Shown: positions 26,305-35,187 of the stretch, in pieces
Layout of the letters: each line of letters starts with the position of its first letter
Position numbering within the stretch: position 1 is the stretch's first letter
NCBI GenBank assembly: GCA_944375955.1
Contig: CALWBE010000007.1
Coordinates: forward strand, 1-52,312
Reading direction: 5' to 3'
DNA length: 52,312 nucleotides
Source of the DNA: an uncultured Clostridia bacterium
GTDB lineage: Bacteria > Bacillota > Clostridia > Oscillospirales > CAG-382
Program-made: the position numbers and the translations under genes
The notes under the pieces: generated by a model
The model's input: only the letters and a program-made list of their open reading frames with translations
The model's database searches: none
What the model was told of the DNA's origin: nothing

Positions 26305-27366
26305 TTATTTTACTTCAACCGGCTCGCCTTGCTTGTCACACGAAGCTATTTCGGCGTGCACAAGCTTTATAGTATCCATGCTGTCTTCCGGCTTATTAAA
26401 TTCTATCGGCTTTCCGTCTCGTATACATCCTGCAAAATAAAGGATCTCTTTCGCATAGGGATCTATGCCTTCGACTTTTACTTTATTATAGGATGTTCCT
26501 TTGAAATCGGGATCTATCTTTCCGTTTCTTGCTGTGGCATCTGCTAACAAAAGTTCGCCGTTTTCATATTTTACGGTCGCCTTTTCAAAATTTACACGAT
26601 AAAGCGCTGCAAATCCTGTGGCTTCACACCAGTCGTTCTGTGTGTTTATCACGGCTCCGTCTTTATAAATATAGTTAGTTGATACCGCGTCATAATTGCT
26701 GCCTTCATAATAATTCTTGCCTATTGACACTACTTTTTCCGGCAGTCCAAACAAATGATTTACCATGTCTACATCATGTATATGCTGATCGTAAATCGCG
26801 CCGCCTCCAAGCTCTTTTTTATGATACCAGTCATTATATGACCACACCGGTGTTGAACCGCCTCTGAAAAAGTATCCCGATATTACTTTACCGAAACGCC
26901 CTGTTTCAACACAGTCCTTGAGATATTCATATTCTGCCCAAAAACGCAGGCACTGTCCTATCATAAGACGCTTATCATATTTTTTCGCAGTATCTATCAT
27001 TTTTTGACACTGTTCGAGATTAAGCGCCATCGGTTTTTCACAGAATACATTTATTCCGTGTTCAAGACACTTGCATGTTATCTCGCAGTGCATATATGTA
27101 GGTACTATAACTGATACCATGTCAAGCTCTTTCTCTTTTTCAAGCATCTCATCCACGGAAAGATAACAGTGAAACTTTGAAAAGTCAAACTCTCCGTCAG
27201 CCATATTTCCTATATTAAAATCAGCCTTGTAATTCTTGAATTTATTTTCGTCTATATCGCATATTGCAACAAGCTCTATGCCCTTATTCTCCTCCATGAA
27301 CTTAAGGTAATTGTTGAGATGTCCGCGTCCCATTGATCCTATGCCGATAATACCCGCTTTTATCAT
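26305..27366 (-). CDS. Gfo/Idh/MocA family oxidoreductase
   Basis: A 353-residue NAD(P)-dependent dehydrogenase of the glucose-fructose/inositol dehydrogenase family. The Rossmann start KAGIIGIGSMGRGHLNNYL and the catalytic EKPMALN motif (Lys in CEKP) are visible, as is the GGGAIYDQHIHDVDMVNHLFG segment, cited by its core HDVD, which lines the sugar site. AGGAGG-like sequence precedes the ATG. It is 23 bases after a sugar isomerase/epimerase-type TIM barrel gene and shares its operon. Such pairs commonly convert inositols, keto-inositols or 3-keto sugars. The actual substrate cannot be deduced. Confidence 0.88.
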   Translation of the reverse strand: MIKAGIIGIGSMGRGHLNNYLKFMEENKGIELVAICDIDENKFKNYKADFNIGNMADGEFDFSKFHCYLSVDEMLEKEKELDMVSVIVPTYMHCEITCKCLEHGINVFCEKPMALNLEQCQKMIDTAKKYDKRLMIGQCLRFWAEYEYLKDCVETGRFGKVISGYFFRGGSTPVWSYNDWYHKKELGGGAIYDQHIHDVDMVNHLFGLPEKVVSIGKNYYEGSNYDAVSTNYIYKDGAVINTQNDWCEATGFAALYRVNFEKATVKYENGELLLADATARNGKIDPDFKGTSYNKVKVEGIDPYAKEILYFAGCIRDGKPIEFNKPEDSMDTIKLVHAEIASCDKQGEPVEVK

Positions 27367-27389
27367 TTTTATTCCCTCCTGTATTTATT

Positions 27390-28199
27390 TTATTTAAAAA
27401 TTCTGCCGTATGCTGCCGCAGCCTTATCTACGGCCTCATAATTTTCCTGTCCTGCCGGAAAAACTTCCGCTGTGCAGAAATCGTTATATCCTACTTGCTC
27501 AAGCGCGGAAAATACTTTTTTAAAATCTATATCTCCCATGCCTATATCAACAAATCCTGCAAGTGTGCGGTTTTCTCTTACATAGTCTTTAATATGTATT
27601 TTACATATGCGGCTTCCCAATATGCGTATCCACTGCTCAGGATATCCGTCATAAACCACATTGCCGACATCAAAATAAGCCTTCACATACGGTGAACCTA
27701 TTTTATCTATAAAATCACGGTACTCAAGAGGTGATAAAAAGAACTTGTTCCAAACATTTTCAAGTCCGATTGCCACTCCGCATTCCTCCGCGTACGGCGC
27801 AAGCTCGCATATCGCGTCAAAAGCCCTGTCATAAGCGATATCATATGCCGTATTTTCATCTACAAGCGCCGGTACAACAAGAATTGAATCGCATTTGAGC
27901 AGCGATGCTATCTCAAGCTGTCTGCGGACAATATCCTTCGCTTGCCTGCGTATTTTGAGATCATTTGATGTCAGCGGACAATTCCAGTAAAGTCCGGTAG
28001 CTACGCTGTACAAAGCTATATCCGCTTCTTCGGCTTGTTCCTTTATTTTTAACACCTGTTCATCGGTCGTCTTCATTGTAATCTCGCCCTCCGAATCAAG
28101 CGTAACTTCCACGCCATCAAAGCCCTTTTGTTTAGCATAACCGAAAGCTTGTCGATATGTTTTTCCTGAATATGCCCAATAGCTTATACCCTTTTTCAT
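27390..28199 (-). CDS. Sugar phosphate isomerase/epimerase-like TIM barrel protein
   Basis: A 269-residue protein of the xylose isomerase-like TIM barrel family (AP endonuclease 2 superfamily). It has the metal-site pattern: Glu in GVAIGLENVWNKF, Asp in YVKAYFDVGNVVYDGYP, His in KIHIKDY, and a late Glu in FCTAEVFPAG. Members isomerise or epimerise keto sugars and inosose. The ATG at 28197-28199 follows AAGGGG at good spacing. A start six codons upstream would contain that site, so it is rejected. First gene of a two-gene operon with the Gfo/Idh oxidoreductase. The pair could be inositol-like (IolE/IolG-like) or 3-keto-glycoside degrading. This is left open. Confidence 0.82.
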   Translation of the reverse strand: MKKGISYWAYSGKTYRQAFGYAKQKGFDGVEVTLDSEGEITMKTTDEQVLKIKEQAEEADIALYSVATGLYWNCPLTSNDLKIRRQAKDIVRRQLEIASLLKCDSILVVPALVDENTAYDIAYDRAFDAICELAPYAEECGVAIGLENVWNKFFLSPLEYRDFIDKIGSPYVKAYFDVGNVVYDGYPEQWIRILGSRICKIHIKDYVRENRTLAGFVDIGMGDIDFKKVFSALEQVGYNDFCTAEVFPAGQENYEAVDKAAAAYGRIFK

Positions 28200-28408
28200 G
28201 TTTTTCCCCTTTCGCATATTATAATTACCATATATTTATAATACTACTTTCAGAAAAAATTTCGAGATACAATATTCCGATAATCTTACATTATTGTTCA
28301 GTATATTAAAACAAATGTAAATAATTTAAGAAGTCATACACATATGAATCCAAATATTTTAACCCATCCGATTTTTCATATTAAATCTTAATCTGGTACA
28401 AATTACGA

Positions 28409-29338
28409 TTACTCAAAAAGTCCAGCCGACAAATATCTGTCCCCTGTGTCCGGAAGCAGAACAACTATATTTTTCCCCCGGTTTTCTTCACGTTTTGCAA
28501 GTTCTATTCCCGCCCACAGCGCGGCTCCTGATGAAATCCCCGCAAGAACTCCTTCACGCTTTCCCAAAATACGCGCAGTCTCAAATGCTTTCTCATCTTC
28601 TACGGCTATTATTTCATCGTAAATTCCTGTATCAAGAATCTCAGGTATAAATCCCGCTCCTATTCCCTGTATTTTATGTCCGCCGGCTTTCTTTCCGGAT
28701 AACACTGCCGAACTTTTCGGCTCAACAGCTATAACTTTTACTTTCGGATTCCTCGATTTTAAATACCTGCCTACTCCGGTTATAGTTCCCCCAGTGCCTA
28801 CTCCGGCAACAAAAATATCGGCTTTCCCTTCGGTGGCTTCATAAATCTCAGGTCCCGTCGTCTCAAAATGAGCTTTTACATTTGCCGGATTTACAAACTG
28901 TCCCGCTATTATGCTGTTTGGTATCTCTGCCGCAAGCTCATCTGCCTTTTTTATAGCGCCTGCCATTCCTTTACTGCCCTCAGTAAGCACAACCTCCGCT
29001 CCGTATGCCTTCATTATCTGTATTCTCTCCTTTGACATATTGCCCGGCATAACTATTATAAGGCGATAACCACGCGCTGCCGCCACAGATGCCAGTCCTA
29101 TTCCGGTATTTCCCGAGGTCGGCTCTATTATAACCGATCCGTCATGCAGCTTTCCAGACGCTTCCGCTTCGTCTATCATAGTTTTCGCGACTCTGTCTTT
29201 TACCGATCCTGCCGGATTCAGATATTCAAGCTTTGCAAGGATTTTTGAATTTAAACTGTACATCTTTTCTATATTTGTAAGCTCAAGCAATGGCGTATTG
29301 CCAGTAAGCTGATCAATTGAAGTATAAATTTTTGACAT
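28409..29338 (-). CDS. cysK: Cysteine synthase (O-acetylserine sulfhydrylase)
   Basis: A 309-residue PLP enzyme that makes cysteine from O-acetylserine and sulfide. PLP-binding Lys47 lies in NPAGSVKDRVAK, the substrate loop TSGNTGIG follows, and the phosphate loop GTGGTITGVGRYLK is present. Length and the C-terminal VLLPDTGDRYLS are typical of CysK. AAGGGG precedes the ATG and a promoter lies at 29394-29422. No cysE or sulfur regulator is adjacent. No S-box, T-box or clear terminator was seen around it. Confidence 0.95.
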   Translation of the reverse strand: MSKIYTSIDQLTGNTPLLELTNIEKMYSLNSKILAKLEYLNPAGSVKDRVAKTMIDEAEASGKLHDGSVIIEPTSGNTGIGLASVAAARGYRLIIVMPGNMSKERIQIMKAYGAEVVLTEGSKGMAGAIKKADELAAEIPNSIIAGQFVNPANVKAHFETTGPEIYEATEGKADIFVAGVGTGGTITGVGRYLKSRNPKVKVIAVEPKSSAVLSGKKAGGHKIQGIGAGFIPEILDTGIYDEIIAVEDEKAFETARILGKREGVLAGISSGAALWAGIELAKREENRGKNIVVLLPDTGDRYLSAGLFE

Positions 29339-29393
29339 TATTCAATTCCCCTTTATAATTTTACTGTTTTTTCCATTATCATATATTTTTATC

Positions 29394-29422
29394 ATGGTAT
29401 CACAATTAAGATATTTTGTCAA
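29394..29422 (-). promoter_or_regulatory. Sigma-A promoter of cysK
   Basis: TTGACA (29417-29422), 17 bp, TACCAT (29394-29399) on the minus strand, about 55 bp before the start codon. The -35 is perfect, the -10 is weak. Confidence 0.6.
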
Positions 29423-29555
29423 CGAGCTGCATGCTTCACTGATTAAAAAAGTGCCGGGCAGTCTTTAAATAAAATTTAAAAATCGCATAATTCAGAATAT
29501 TTTTTTTAAAATGTCAAATAATAAAAACGAAATCAAATAACGGAGGTATTTATAA

Positions 29556-29729
29556 ATGACAACAAAAGAATTACTTTATGTTGAAGACGCCCTCGGTCAT
29601 GCACAATTTTGCATGACAAAATGCAACGAAACAATCAGTCAGATTAAAGACACGGAGTTAAAACTCTGCGTTCAGCAAATCGCTGACAAAAACAAACAGA
29701 TCTTTCAAAACTTTTATCAGCTTCTTTGA
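29556..29729 (+). CDS. Small CotF-like spore coat protein (57 aa)
   Basis: A 57-residue frame preceded by CGGAGG nine bases upstream. The sequence begins MTTKELLYVEDALGHAQF and is helical, resembling small proteins encoded beside cotF-type coat genes in clostridia (the ELLYIEDALGHEQF motif). It lies 14 bases before a second CotF-like gene and shares its operon. It is probably part of the spore coat, made in the mother cell late in sporulation. No convincing SigE/SigK promoter could be assigned in the AT-rich 29.4-29.55 kb stretch. Confidence 0.7.
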   Translation: MTTKELLYVEDALGHAQFCMTKCNETISQIKDTELKLCVQQIADKNKQIFQNFYQLL

Positions 29730-29743
29730 CGGAGGATTTTAAA

Positions 29744-29992
29744 ATGGACGACAGAAACTTAATGGAGAATCTTCTTCTCCTTGAAAAAGGCGTATGTGAT
29801 CTTTTTATGCACGGCACTATCGAGTCCGCAACCGACAATGTTCATTCCGCATTTAACTGCGCTTTAAACGACTCTTTATGTCTTCAGGATACAATATATG
29901 ACAAAATGGCATCAAAAGGCTGGTATCCGATGGAACAGGCAGAACAAAACAAAATAAACTCTGTAAAGCAAAAATTTTCTTCTAACAGTTAA
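29744..29992 (+). CDS. CotF-like spore coat protein (82 aa)
   Basis: An 82-residue protein of the coat F family. It begins MDDRNLMENLLLLEKGVCDL, then HGTIESATDNVHSAF and MASKGWYPMEQAE, all recognisable from clostridial CotF-like proteins of this size. The ATG at 29744-29746 has GGAGG about eight bases upstream. An earlier in-frame start would overlap the previous gene. With its neighbour it is the best evidence that the organism forms endospores. Its exact coat layer is unknown. Confidence 0.8.
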   Translation: MDDRNLMENLLLLEKGVCDLFMHGTIESATDNVHSAFNCALNDSLCLQDTIYDKMASKGWYPMEQAEQNKINSVKQKFSSNS

Positions 29993-30085
29993 ATCCTCTT
30001 AAATAAAGTATATTTTATCTTTACTCAGTGGCTATCTGTTATTATACTTTATTAAAAACAAAATAATACAAAAAAGCAACAAATA

Positions 30086-30122
30086 AAAACCTCTGTATAG
30101 AATATTTTCATACAGAGGTTTT
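30086..30122 (-). terminator. Terminator of the fatty acid operon
   Basis: A 13-bp stem (30110-30122 with 30086-30098) and 11-base loop, flanked by A- and T-runs, 26 bases after accA. It may also act on the coat operon from the other side. Confidence 0.88.
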
Positions 30123-30147
30123 CTATATAAATTCATAAAAAAAGACA

Positions 30148-30939
30148 TCATGCCCCTATTTTTCTGAATTTTTCATATCTTGCCGAAAGAAGTTCTTCTT
30201 CAGACATTTTTTCCTTGGAGAAAATTTCAGATATTATTGCCGACTTAAGATCGGAACATATCTCTTCGGTTGTCCTATCGCTTTCTACTATTATTTTCTC
30301 TATAACTCCGAAATCATACAAATCATGTGAAGTAAGCTTCAGTGCCTCCGCGGCCTCAGGCGCTTTTGAAGAATCTTTCCATATTATGCTTGCACAGCCT
30401 TCGGGAGAAATTACGGAATATACCGAATTTTCAAGCATTATTGCTGTATCGCATATTCCCAGAGCCAATGCTCCTCCGCTTCCTCCTTCTCCTACAATCA
30501 CTGAAATTATCGGAGTTTTTATGCCCATCATCTCAAAAAGATTCTCTGCTATCGCTTCTCCCTGTCCTCTTTTCTCAGCGTCAATTCCGCAGTAAGCTCC
30601 CGAACTTCCTATAAAGCAGATTATCGGTCTTTTAAACTTTTCAGCTTCTTTCATCAGTCTTAACGCTTTGCGGTATCCTTCAGGCGCAGGGCATCCAAAC
30701 TTTCTTTTCATTCTCTCTTCTATCGTATTTCCGCGCTCCATAGCTATTACGGTAACCGGTTTCTGATTTAAAAACCCTATTCCTCCGATAATTGCGGCAT
30801 CATCGCCAAAGCGCCTGTCGCCGTGAAATTCGATAAAATTATCTATCATATGCTTTATATAATGCCCGCCCATCGGACGCGCTGAACTTCGTGCAGCCTG
30901 CACTCTCTCATATGCGCTGATTTTTTCGCTGGTAGCCAT
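30148..30939 (-). CDS. accA: Acetyl-CoA carboxylase carboxyltransferase subunit alpha
   Basis: A 263-residue subunit of acetyl-CoA carboxylase that, with AccD, transfers the carboxyl group from biotin to acetyl-CoA to give malonyl-CoA. It shows the crotonase-fold pattern FIEFHGDRRFGDD, the RNFGCPAPEGYRKALRLM-like segment (KRKFGCPAPEGYRKALR), and oxyanion glycines in VGEGGSGGALALG. It is shorter at the N-terminus than E. coli AccA, as usual in clostridia. Last gene of the fab operon, followed by a terminator. The biotin carrier and biotin carboxylase genes are not in this operon. Confidence 0.95.
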   Translation of the reverse strand: MATSEKISAYERVQAARSSARPMGGHYIKHMIDNFIEFHGDRRFGDDAAIIGGIGFLNQKPVTVIAMERGNTIEERMKRKFGCPAPEGYRKALRLMKEAEKFKRPIICFIGSSGAYCGIDAEKRGQGEAIAENLFEMMGIKTPIISVIVGEGGSGGALALGICDTAIMLENSVYSVISPEGCASIIWKDSSKAPEAAEALKLTSHDLYDFGVIEKIIVESDRTTEEICSDLKSAIISEIFSKEKMSEEELLSARYEKFRKIGA

Positions 30940-30982
30940 ATGTTTTAACCCATCCTTTCAGTCAGAATCAGATGACATATAA

Positions 30983-31789
30983 TCATTTTTTATGAATAGC
31001 AAGTATATTGGCTATGGTATATTTAAGCCTTCTGCGCTCTTCTATTATATCCACAAATCCATGCTCAAGCAAAAACTCCGATCTCTGGAATCCTGCCGGA
31101 AGTTTTTCGCCTGTAGTCTGTTCTATAACCCTTGCTCCTGCAAATCCGATAAGCGCTCCGGGCTCTGCAATTATTATATCTCCTTGCATAGCAAAGCTTG
31201 CTGTTACTCCTCCCGTAGTCGGGTCGGTTAGCACAGTAATATAAAGATTGCCTCCGTCACTGTGACGTTTTACCGCTCCGCTCACCTTTGCCATCTGCAT
31301 AAGAGAAAATATTCCTTCCTGCATTCTGGCTCCTCCGGATGTTGTAAATCCTACGACCGGCAACTTTTGCTTTGTGGCATTTTCAAAAAGCCTTGTTATT
31401 TTTTCGCCTACGGCACTTCCCATGCTTCCCATCATAAACTTGGAATCCATTACAAATAAGGCGCATTTTATTCCGCCTATCTCAGCCGTACCGCAAACCA
31501 CGCCTTCCGGCAATCCGCTGTTTTTTCTCGCTTCGTCAAGCTTTTTATCATACCCCGGAAAATTTATGGGGTCGCCGCCTTTAAGATCCTTGTCTGATTC
31601 CTCAAATGTATCTTTATCGGTAATCATCTCAAGTCTCTCATAAGCACCCATCCTCAGATATGCTCCGCATTCCGGACATATCATGTAGTTTTCCTCAAGC
31701 TTTGCCCGGCTTGTTTCCTTGCCGCATTTTTTACACAAAACTTCTGTTTTGTCAGCACCTATCTTTAAAAAATCAAATATGCCTTTCAT
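30983..31789 (-). CDS. accD: Acetyl-CoA carboxylase carboxyltransferase subunit beta
   Basis: A 268-residue partner of AccA. The N-terminal four-cysteine zinc ribbon is complete (CKKCGKETS and CPECGAYL). It is followed by the carboxyltransferase core with GFTTSGGARMQEG, TDPTTGGVTASFA and GFAGARVIEQT. Length is typical. It lies 43 bases before accA and 17 bases after fabZ. In many clostridial operons accC stands between fabZ and accD, but here there is no room for it. Confidence 0.95.
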   Translation of the reverse strand: MKGIFDFLKIGADKTEVLCKKCGKETSRAKLEENYMICPECGAYLRMGAYERLEMITDKDTFEESDKDLKGGDPINFPGYDKKLDEARKNSGLPEGVVCGTAEIGGIKCALFVMDSKFMMGSMGSAVGEKITRLFENATKQKLPVVGFTTSGGARMQEGIFSLMQMAKVSGAVKRHSDGGNLYITVLTDPTTGGVTASFAMQGDIIIAEPGALIGFAGARVIEQTTGEKLPAGFQRSEFLLEHGFVDIIEERRRLKYTIANILAIHKK

Positions 31790-31806
31790 ATTATGCTAAA
31801 TTCCTT

Positions 31807-32232
31807 TCAGGATCGGTTTTTATCTGTTACTGCAAATGAAAACTCCGCACTTACGCAAACTTTTCCGTTTACGCTTCCGACTCCTTTGGCAAAATAAAAC
31901 GGCTCCCTTATTTTTACTATCTCGCAGCGCGTCTCGAAAAGATCTCCCGGATATACAGGATTTTTAAACTTTACTTTGTCTAAACCGGTAAAAAAAGGGA
32001 GCTTGCTTTCATCAATTTTACCGTCAAGGCAAACGCACACTGACTGTGCAAGTATTTCACAAAGAATAACCCCAGGCACAACCGGATTCCCCGGAAAATG
32101 ACCTTTTAAAAACCATTCGCTGCCTGTTATCTTTTTTCTTCCGCATGCTATGCCGTCTATGAGTTCAGCCTCGTCGAGAAGCAGCATATTATCCCTGTGC
32201 GGCAGTATTTTTTTTATTTCCTCGATATCCAT
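31807..32232 (-). CDS. fabZ: 3-hydroxyacyl-ACP dehydratase
   Basis: A 141-residue hotdog-fold dehydratase of type II fatty acid synthesis that removes water from 3-hydroxyacyl-ACP. The catalytic His45 and Glu59 lie in GHFPGNPVVPGVILCEILAQ. PHRDNMLLLD at the N-terminus is a family mark. It is 17 bases after fabF. The usual accB between fabF and fabZ is missing. No fabA, fabM or second fabZ is present in the window, so the route to unsaturated fatty acids is not visible. Confidence 0.94.
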   Translation of the reverse strand: MDIEEIKKILPHRDNMLLLDEAELIDGIACGRKKITGSEWFLKGHFPGNPVVPGVILCEILAQSVCVCLDGKIDESKLPFFTGLDKVKFKNPVYPGDLFETRCEIVKIREPFYFAKGVGSVNGKVCVSAEFSFAVTDKNRS

Positions 32233-32249
32233 ATTTTTCCTCCGGCAAA

Positions 32250-33491
32250 TCAGATTTTTGAAAAACCTATGCAGGCATTATGACCGCCGAATCCCAATGA
32301 AGCTGACATTGCAGCTTTAAGCTCGGTCTTGCATGCGCTGCCGGGAGTATAATTCAAATCGCAGTCTTCATCTTTTTCGACATAGCCTATCGTAGGAGGA
32401 ACAATATTATCGCGCAGCGCGCATATTGCAGCGACAGCTTCTACCGCTCCGGCAGCTCCGAGCAAATGCCCTGTCATAGATTTTGTTGAGCTTATATGAA
32501 GATCATAGGCTTCTTTGCCGAAAGCGTTTTTGACTGCTTTTGTCTCTGTTTTGTCATTCATGGGTGTACTTGTGCCGTGAGCATTATAATATATCTGTCC
32601 TGCGCTTACAGCACCCGAAACAGAATTTTTCATTTCAAAAAGGCAGTCGCTTATCGCTCTTCCTGAAGCTTCAGCTTCAGGATCCGGAGCGGTTACATGA
32701 TATGCGTCGCATGTGCTTCCGTAACCCGTTACTTCCGCATATATTTTTGCACCGCGGTTTACCGCATGCTCATATTCTTCTACTATCAAAGCTCCTGCGC
32801 CTTCACCCATTACAAATCCGCTTCTGCGTTTATCAAACGGTATGGAAGCACAGTTTTTGTCATCACTTTCCGTCAAAGCCATGCAGTTCATAAATGCCGC
32901 TACGGCAAGCGGTGAAATTGCCGCATCTACTCCTCCCGCAATTATTGCGTCAGCATAGCCGCCCTTTATCGCACGGTATGCTTCGCCTATAGCAGTAGTT
33001 CCGGTAGCGCAGGCTGTGGATACCGAAATGCACGGTCCTTTTGCCTTGAATTTTATTGCTATATTTCCTGCCCCCATATTAGGTATCATCTTCGGTATAA
33101 ATAAAGGTGATACTCTTGACGGGCCTCTCGCTAAAAGATTGTCATGCTCGGATACAAAAGTGTCAAATCCGCCTATTCCCGAACCGTAATAAACTCCAAA
33201 ACGCGCAGGATCTATGTTGTTTTCTATTCCGCTGTCTGATACTGCCTGTGACGCCGAAGCTATCGCAAACTGCACAAATCTGTCTGTCTTGCGCACCTCG
33301 CCTTTTTCCATGTATAAAAGCGGGTCAAAATCTTTTATCTCAGCGGCAAGTTTTACCCTGAAATCCGCCGTATCAAACTTTGTTATTAAATCTATTCCGT
33401 TCTGTCCGTTCTTCAAGCCGTCCCAATACGACTGTACACTGCAGCCAAGCGGCGTTACAGCTCCAAGTCCAGTTATTACTACTCGTCTCAT
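32250..33491 (-). CDS. fabF: 3-oxoacyl-ACP synthase II
   Basis: A 413-residue condensing enzyme that elongates acyl-ACP with malonyl-ACP. The Cys-His-His triad is complete: Cys161 in VSTACATGTTAIGE, His in NAHGTSTPMND and His in KSMTGHLLGAAGAVE. Length and the C-terminal SASLGFGGHNA are canonical. AAGGAA precedes the ATG. It lies between fabG (33 bases) and fabZ (17 bases) in the same operon. Confidence 0.96.
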   Translation of the reverse strand: MRRVVITGLGAVTPLGCSVQSYWDGLKNGQNGIDLITKFDTADFRVKLAAEIKDFDPLLYMEKGEVRKTDRFVQFAIASASQAVSDSGIENNIDPARFGVYYGSGIGGFDTFVSEHDNLLARGPSRVSPLFIPKMIPNMGAGNIAIKFKAKGPCISVSTACATGTTAIGEAYRAIKGGYADAIIAGGVDAAISPLAVAAFMNCMALTESDDKNCASIPFDKRRSGFVMGEGAGALIVEEYEHAVNRGAKIYAEVTGYGSTCDAYHVTAPDPEAEASGRAISDCLFEMKNSVSGAVSAGQIYYNAHGTSTPMNDKTETKAVKNAFGKEAYDLHISSTKSMTGHLLGAAGAVEAVAAICALRDNIVPPTIGYVEKDEDCDLNYTPGSACKTELKAAMSASLGFGGHNACIGFSKI

Positions 33492-33524
33492 ATAAATAAT
33501 TCCTTTTCAAAAATACAAATATGC

Positions 33525-34268
33525 TCACATGGCAAGTCCGCCGTCTATTCTTATGACCTCGCCTGTTATATAATCTGACGATTCATCTGCCAGAAAAGCA
33601 GCTAAATTTGCTACATCCTCCGGTTTCCCGAGTCTCTTTAACGGTATGGATTTTAAAAAATCCTCCTCATTTCCAAGATCCTTTGTCATGTCTGTCATAA
33701 TAAATCCCGGCGCTATTGCGTTGCAGCAAACGTTTTTTGATGCAAATTCCTTTGCTGCTACTTTTGTAAGCGCAATTATTCCCGCCTTTGACGACGAATA
33801 ATTTGCCTGACCGGCAAGTCCTATCAACCCCGAAATAGACGATATATTGATAATCTTGCCCCGGCGTTTCTTTATAAACTGCCGCCCGCACGCTTTTATC
33901 ATATTAAAGCAGCCCTTTAAATTTGTATCTGTTACCGCCTCAAAATCCGACTCTTCCATTGTCATAATAAGCGCGTCTTTTGTTATTCCGGCATTATTGA
34001 CAAGAATATCTACTCCGCCAAAATCAGATACTACGCTTTCTACTGTCTTTTTACATTCCGAGAAATCTGCAACATTACAGCGGTATATTTCCGCTTTGAC
34101 AGAATATTTCTCAGCAATCTCGCTTCTTACTTTTTCTGCTGCTTCATCATTTCCTCGGTAAAGTATTGCGACCGAAGCTCCGCATGAAGCAAATTTTTCC
34201 GCGATAGCAGCACCGATTCCGCGTGAAGCTCCGGTTATTACCGCCGTCTTATTCTCAAGCCTCAGCAT
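33525..34268 (-). CDS. fabG: 3-oxoacyl-ACP reductase
   Basis: A 247-residue short-chain dehydrogenase that reduces 3-oxoacyl-ACP with NADPH. Nucleotide loop TGASRGIGAAIAEKF, NNAG at 91-94, and the catalytic Ser143, Tyr157 and Lys161 (YSSSK) are present. The tail DYITGEVIRIDGGLAM is the FabG signature. Its start overlaps the end of fabD by 14 bases, so translation is probably coupled. Position inside the fab operon makes the ACP substrate firm. Confidence 0.95.
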   Translation of the reverse strand: MLRLENKTAVITGASRGIGAAIAEKFASCGASVAILYRGNDEAAEKVRSEIAEKYSVKAEIYRCNVADFSECKKTVESVVSDFGGVDILVNNAGITKDALIMTMEESDFEAVTDTNLKGCFNMIKACGRQFIKKRRGKIINISSISGLIGLAGQANYSSSKAGIIALTKVAAKEFASKNVCCNAIAPGFIMTDMTKDLGNEEDFLKSIPLKRLGKPEDVANLAAFLADESSDYITGEVIRIDGGLAM

Positions 34269-35187
34269 TAGACTTCAATACCTCCGTAGTTTCCGCAAGT
34301 GTAGCCGCGTCTTCAACTGAATATACCCTTGCTTCTTTTGAAATTTTCTTTACAAGCCCGCACAATGTCTTGCCTGCTCCCACTTCAACAAAATCAGTAT
34401 ATCCGTCTGACATCATATTTTCTATTGTTTCCTGCCATCTTACGGGACTCTTTATCTGTTTTTCCAAATACTCAACGACATCTGAATCATACGGACGAGC
34501 CGTAAGATTGGAATACACCGGTATCTCCGGTTTTACCATTCTGTCTGAGAAATTCAAGAGTTCTTTTCCGAAACTCTCCGCGGCAGACGCCATATACGGG
34601 GAATGGAAAGCCGCGCTTACCGGAAGCATTACGCATCTTCCTCCAAGGCCACGGATTTTCTCCTCAAAATCCCCAAAGCTTGACTTTAAACCCGAAACTA
34701 CCGTCTGACCGGGGCTATTGAAATTTACCGCATAAAGCCCTTCATATTCTCCGGCAGCTTCCGTAACTGTTTTGCTGTCCAGCTTAAGTACCGCGCACAT
34801 GGCAGTATCAGCCTGCGCCGCGGCGTCATTCATGAATCTTCCTCTTTCGGTTACTATCTTAAAACCGTCGCTGTATGAATATGCCCCTGCATATGCGAGA
34901 GCTGCAATTTCTCCCAATGAAAAGCCTGCTGCTCCGTCAGCGTATATTCCGGCTTCATTAAGCGAAATTGCCGCCGAAAGATCGACAAGATACAAGCACG
35001 GCTGTGTATTTGCAGTAATTTTTAATTCTTCATCGCTGCCGTTAAATGACTGTTCCTTTGTTCCCGGACGCAGTGTTTCTGCAGTGTCATACAGCTCTTT
35101 TGCTCCCTTTCCCATATCGTAAAGAGATTTTCCCATTCCGCTGTACTGAGCTCCCTGTCCGGAAAACATAAATGCTATTTTACCCAT
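34255..35187 (-). CDS. fabD: Malonyl-CoA:ACP transacylase
   Basis: A 310-residue acyltransferase that loads malonate from CoA onto ACP. The nucleophile Ser90 lies in GFSLGEIAAL (usually GHSLGE, so the His before Ser is Phe here). The catalytic His is in AAFHSPYM, and GQGAQYSGMG opens the protein. It overlaps fabK upstream by 13 bases and fabG downstream by 14 bases. Length is normal. The GHS to GFS change leaves the Ser-His pair intact, so activity is expected. Confidence 0.94.
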   Translation of the reverse strand: MGKIAFMFSGQGAQYSGMGKSLYDMGKGAKELYDTAETLRPGTKEQSFNGSDEELKITANTQPCLYLVDLSAAISLNEAGIYADGAAGFSLGEIAALAYAGAYSYSDGFKIVTERGRFMNDAAAQADTAMCAVLKLDSKTVTEAAGEYEGLYAVNFNSPGQTVVSGLKSSFGDFEEKIRGLGGRCVMLPVSAAFHSPYMASAAESFGKELLNFSDRMVKPEIPVYSNLTARPYDSDVVEYLEKQIKSPVRWQETIENMMSDGYTDFVEVGAGKTLCGLVKKISKEARVYSVEDAATLAETTEVLKSNAEA